Source: Lactococcus paracarnosus (GTDB taxonomy: Bacteria > Bacillota > Bacilli > Lactobacillales > Streptococcaceae). From it: DNA of 64,000 bases. The position numbers were made by a program, and so were the translations under genes. Below, piece by piece: positions 61,760-64,000 of the stretch. Position 1 is the stretch's first letter, and each line of letters begins with the position of its first letter. The DNA is taken from positions 1,860,001-1,924,000 of the forward strand of contig NZ_CP017195.1 in the NCBI RefSeq assembly GCF_006770285.1, read 5' to 3'. The notes below the pieces were generated by a model. That model ran no database searches. It was not told where the DNA came from and worked only from the letters and a program-made list of their open reading frames with translations.

Positions 61760-61798
61760 CACCCTATCAATTAGATTAATAATCTAATTGATAGGGTG
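61760..61798. repeat. Perfect 18-bp inverted repeat with 3-nt loop
   Basis: Arms CACCCTATCAATTAGATT and its exact complement, around AAT. No T-run follows on either side, so it is not a standard terminator. Confidence 0.8.
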
Positions 61799-61986
61799 AT
61801 ACTCGAAAAGCTACCTGAACTAGCCTAATCAGTCAGTCAAGACTACTTTGGTGTGATTAGAACATACAGAACATGCCGAAAATCTATCATTTACCTACGA
61901 AGTCGCTCATTCTATAATAAACTAACGTGTGACAAACATAAAAAAATGAAAAATCCCTTGTTAATGCCATGACGCTGCTCTTTAAC

Positions 61987-62019
61987 AAAAAAAGACAAAG
62001 TCACCTGAACTTTGTCTTT
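61987..62019 (-). terminator. Terminator of the opp operon
   Basis: Minus strand AAAGACAAAGT/ACTTTGTCTTT perfect 11-bp stem with a 7-nt loop followed by TTTT. Confidence 0.88.
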
Positions 62020-62044
62020 AGTATGAAACTGGCTTTCGCCTAGT

Positions 62045-62965
62045 TTATAAACCCTTATAACTTTTTGCTTCCGCAGTATTTGCCCAAACAAAGTGACCTG
62101 GTTTTATTTCTTGGAAACTTGGTTTATCTGTCTCATAGTCATGAATTGTATCATCATAAACGATGAGTTGCTTTTCTCTTTCAAGTGCTGGATCAGGTAT
62201 GGGCACAGCAGATAACAAAGATTTTGTGTAAGGATGGATCGGATGATTAAATAATTCTTCCGTTTCTGCCATCTCAACAATATCACCATGATAGATAACT
62301 GCTATCCGATCACTAATAAAGTGAACAACAGAGAGATCATGCGCAATAAAGAGATAAGTCAGACCTTTTTCTTCTTGTAACCGTTGTAAAAGGTTGAGCA
62401 CTTGTGCTCTAATTGAGACATCTAAAGCGGAGATAGGTTCGTCAGCAATGACGAGACGTGGCTCCATGACAAGGGCACGAGCAATCCCAATACGTTGACG
62501 TTGTCCACCAGAGAACTCATGAGGATAACGTGATAGATGTTCAGGCAATAGGCCAACTTCTTTGAGCATCGCTTCGACCTTAGCTTTACGCTCAGCCTCA
62601 TCCTTATACATCTTAAAGTTATGTAGCCCTTCTGAAATCACGTAATCAACAGTTGCGCGTTCATTAAGTGAGGCAGCAGGATCCTGAAAAATCATTTGAA
62701 TATCTTTAATCAACGCTTCTTTTTCTGAGTTCGCTAATTTTTTATTGATTTTTTTACCATCAAAAATGATATCCCCATTTTCGATTGTATTTAATCCCAT
62801 AACTGCACGACCAATCGTCGTTTTACCGGATCCAGATTCACCAACTAAGGCAAACGTTTCCCCTTTATAAATGTCAAAGTTGGCATTTTTTACAGCAATA
62901 TTTTTATTTTTACCTTCACCAAATGAAATCGAGAGGTCTTTTATTTCTAGTAATTTTTCAGCCAA
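62045..62965 (-). CDS. oppF: Oligopeptide ABC transporter ATP-binding protein OppF
   Basis: 306 residues if started at TTG 62965, which has the very strong GGAGGGG 6 nt upstream; ATG 62989 in frame has no ribosome binding site. Walker [10 protein letters not shown], signature FSGGQRQR, Walker [13 protein letters not shown], and the C-terminal oligopeptide-transporter extension with [19 protein letters not shown]. It energises peptide import together with OppD. Overlaps oppD by 8 nt with this start. Confidence 0.93.
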   Translation of the reverse strand: MAEKLLEIKDLSISFGEGKNKNIAVKNANFDIYKGETFALVGESGSGKTTIGRAVMGLNTIENGDIIFDGKKINKKLANSEKEALIKDIQMIFQDPAASLNERATVDYVISEGLHNFKMYKDEAERKAKVEAMLKEVGLLPEHLSRYPHEFSGGQRQRIGIARALVMEPRLVIADEPISALDVSIRAQVLNLLQRLQEEKGLTYLFIAHDLSVVHFISDRIAVIYHGDIVEMAETEELFNHPIHPYTKSLLSAVPIPDPALEREKQLIVYDDTIHDYETDKPSFQEIKPGHFVWANTAEAKSYKGL

Positions 62966-63998
62966 GGTTTGCCCCTCCTGCTTGGTCATAAATTTTGAGC
63001 ATCTTAGCGTGTAGGTCTTGAATACCTTCAGGCTTACTCATCTTTGGTGCACGATTGTCAAGCAACCACGTTTTTGCCCAATGGGTATCACTGACTGGGA
63101 ATTTTGGTGGAATTTCAACAAAATCAACAGCCATCGGACTCGGGTTACGAGGGGCAAAAGCATCCCCCTTAATCTCCGAGTATAAAGAAGGTGGCGTCCC
63201 TGCAATCGAGTAGAGTTTTTCTGTTGTCGCAAGTTGTGGCAAACTTGATAACAAGGCCCAAGTATAAGGATGACGGCTGTCATAGAAGATATCTTCAACT
63301 GTCCCATACTCAATAATCTCACCAGAATACATGACCGCTACTTTATCAGCAATTGACGCAACAACACCTAAATCATGCGTGATAAAAATCATGGCGAAGC
63401 CATACTCTGCTTTTAATTCTTTCAAAAGCGCAATAATTTGTGCTTGAATCGTCACATCCAGAGCAGTTGTTGGTTCATCACAAATCAACACTTTCGGACG
63501 AGAAGAGAGCGCGATTGCGATAACGATACGTTGGCGCATACCTCCAGAATACTGGAATGGATACTCATCATAGCGTTTCGCTGCTTCAGGAATCCCAACA
63601 CGATCCATTAGATCAATTGCGATTACTTTTGCTTCTTCTTTTGACTTCCCTTGATGCTTGATGATTGTTTCTGAAATTTGGCTACCGATTGTTTTTATCG
63701 GATTAAGTGACGTCATCGGGTCTTGGAAGATGGTCGAGATTTCAGCACCTCGAATTTTCTCCCATTGCGAGTTTGTCGTTAACTTTGTTAATTCAGTGCC
63801 TTTATAGAAGACTTGCCCCGTTGAAACTGAGCCATTTGACTCTAACATACCGGTAAAAACTTTCGTAAAAACCGATTTTCCAGAACCAGATTCTCCTACA
63901 AGTGCTAAAGTTTCGCCATCATGTAAATCTACTGATATATTACGAATAGCACGAAGTGTTCGTTTTCGTACTTCAAATTCAACACTGACATCCTTTGC
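62958..63998 (-). CDS. oppD: Oligopeptide ABC transporter ATP-binding protein OppD, 5' end outside the window
   Basis: 347 codons visible, open to the window edge. The frame begins upstream of an internal ATG at 63848; just inside the window it reads [20 protein letters not shown] and Walker [11 protein letters not shown], so only a few N-terminal residues are missing. Signature YSGGMRQR, Walker [13 protein letters not shown], and the C-terminal region with [18 protein letters not shown]. OppD and OppF are the ATPases of the peptide importer that feeds lactococci amino acids from casein-derived or other peptides. The remaining opp genes would lie to the right or be elsewhere. Confidence 0.95.
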   Translation of the reverse strand, partial: AKDVSVEFEVRKRTLRAIRNISVDLHDGETLALVGESGSGKSVFTKVFTGMLESNGSVSTGQVFYKGTELTKLTTNSQWEKIRGAEISTIFQDPMTSLNPIKTIGSQISETIIKHQGKSKEEAKVIAIDLMDRVGIPEAAKRYDEYPFQYSGGMRQRIVIAIALSSRPKVLICDEPTTALDVTIQAQIIALLKELKAEYGFAMIFITHDLGVVASIADKVAVMYSGEIIEYGTVEDIFYDSRHPYTWALLSSLPQLATTEKLYSIAGTPPSLYSEIKGDAFAPRNPSPMAVDFVEIPPKFPVSDTHWAKTWLLDNRAPKMSKPEGIQDLHAKMLKIYDQAGGANLG

Positions 63999-64000
63999 AG

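Larger units (their letters stand above)
61385..62044. other. Intergenic region between aqpZ and oppF
   Basis: No intact gene seen. It holds the aqpZ operator array, a strong ribosome-binding-site-like AGGAGGAG at 61515-61522 without a start codon behind it, an acetyltransferase remnant, a perfect 18-bp inverted repeat and the opp terminator. It looks like a decayed gene neighbourhood. Confidence 0.6.

Overview
The window looks like a chromosomal segment of a lactic acid bacterium of the Lactococcus group. The strongest evidence is the tmRNA proteolysis tag, AKNTQTYALAA, whose TQTYA core I associate with lactococci. A lactococcal-type exopolysaccharide cluster (wzd-wze-wzh, priming transferase, EpsL-like protein), a YdbC-like single-stranded-DNA-binding protein, comFA/comFC, an oppD/oppF pair and low G+C agree. 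A Pseudolactococcus-type species (piscium/raffinolactis branch) is a guess. I see no rRNA, tRNA, CRISPR array, prophage or intact insertion sequence.

Layout. 0.3-14.0 kb: exopolysaccharide locus read on the minus strand from wzd at 14.0 kb down to an EpsL-like phosphodiester glycosidase at 1.5 kb, with an LCP-family gene convergent at the far end. Its middle (3.7-10.9 kb: four glycosyltransferases, Wzy polymerase, Wzx flippase) is much more AT-rich than the flanks, and one glycosyltransferase is frameshifted. A UDP-glucose dehydrogenase suggests glucuronic acid as a precursor. 14-15 kb: long AT-rich leader. 15-22.5 kb: gpmA, an efflux-type transporter with a cupin-HTH regulator, a MtaR/CpsY-like LysR regulator, YjbR and HTH genes, and a metQ-metN-metI methionine uptake operon. 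22.5-26.4 kb: a 2-hydroxyacid dehydrogenase, thiT under a TPP riboswitch, a DUF368/PopT gene, a YbaK-type tRNA deacylase, and bioY with an unannotated small ORF in front. 26.4-36.3 kb: small membrane and hypothetical genes, nadR, dedA, two U32 tRNA-hydroxylation genes, tpiA, an HTH-TPR regulator, an SDR-like gene and menA. 36.4-42.2 kb: mannitol operon mtlA-mtlR-mtlF-mtlD with cre sites. 42.3-53.5 kb: rlmA, cutC, rpiB-like, alpha-carbonic anhydrase, ecsAB, hit, a secreted nuclease, an MBL-fold hydrolase with a frameshifted TetR gene, and two lipoproteins. 53.6-61.4 kb: ssrA, yigZ, comFA-comFC, dgkA, ybeY, a HIT protein, phoH, obg and an aquaporin. 61.4-64 kb: a degraded acetyltransferase remnant, then oppF and the 3' part of oppD, which runs off the end.

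Several genes connect through undecaprenyl phosphate: the priming transferase and LCP protein use or remove the lipid-linked glycan, DgkA phosphorylates undecaprenol, and the DedA and DUF368 proteins belong to the two families shown to recycle undecaprenyl phosphate across the membrane. Sugar metabolism is tied by catabolite-responsive elements at mtlA, mtlF and tpiA.

Most notable: four CATGA-centred operator-like sites spaced exactly 21 bp apart in front of the aquaporin gene; two unrelated genes broken by the same type of one-base loss in a G-A8 tract; a 33-codon ORF overlapping the bioY start; four genes whose ATG lies 6 nt after a -10 box, suggesting leaderless mRNAs; and a duplicated terminator-plus-cre cassette in the mtl locus. 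I did not find a clearly new multi-gene system.
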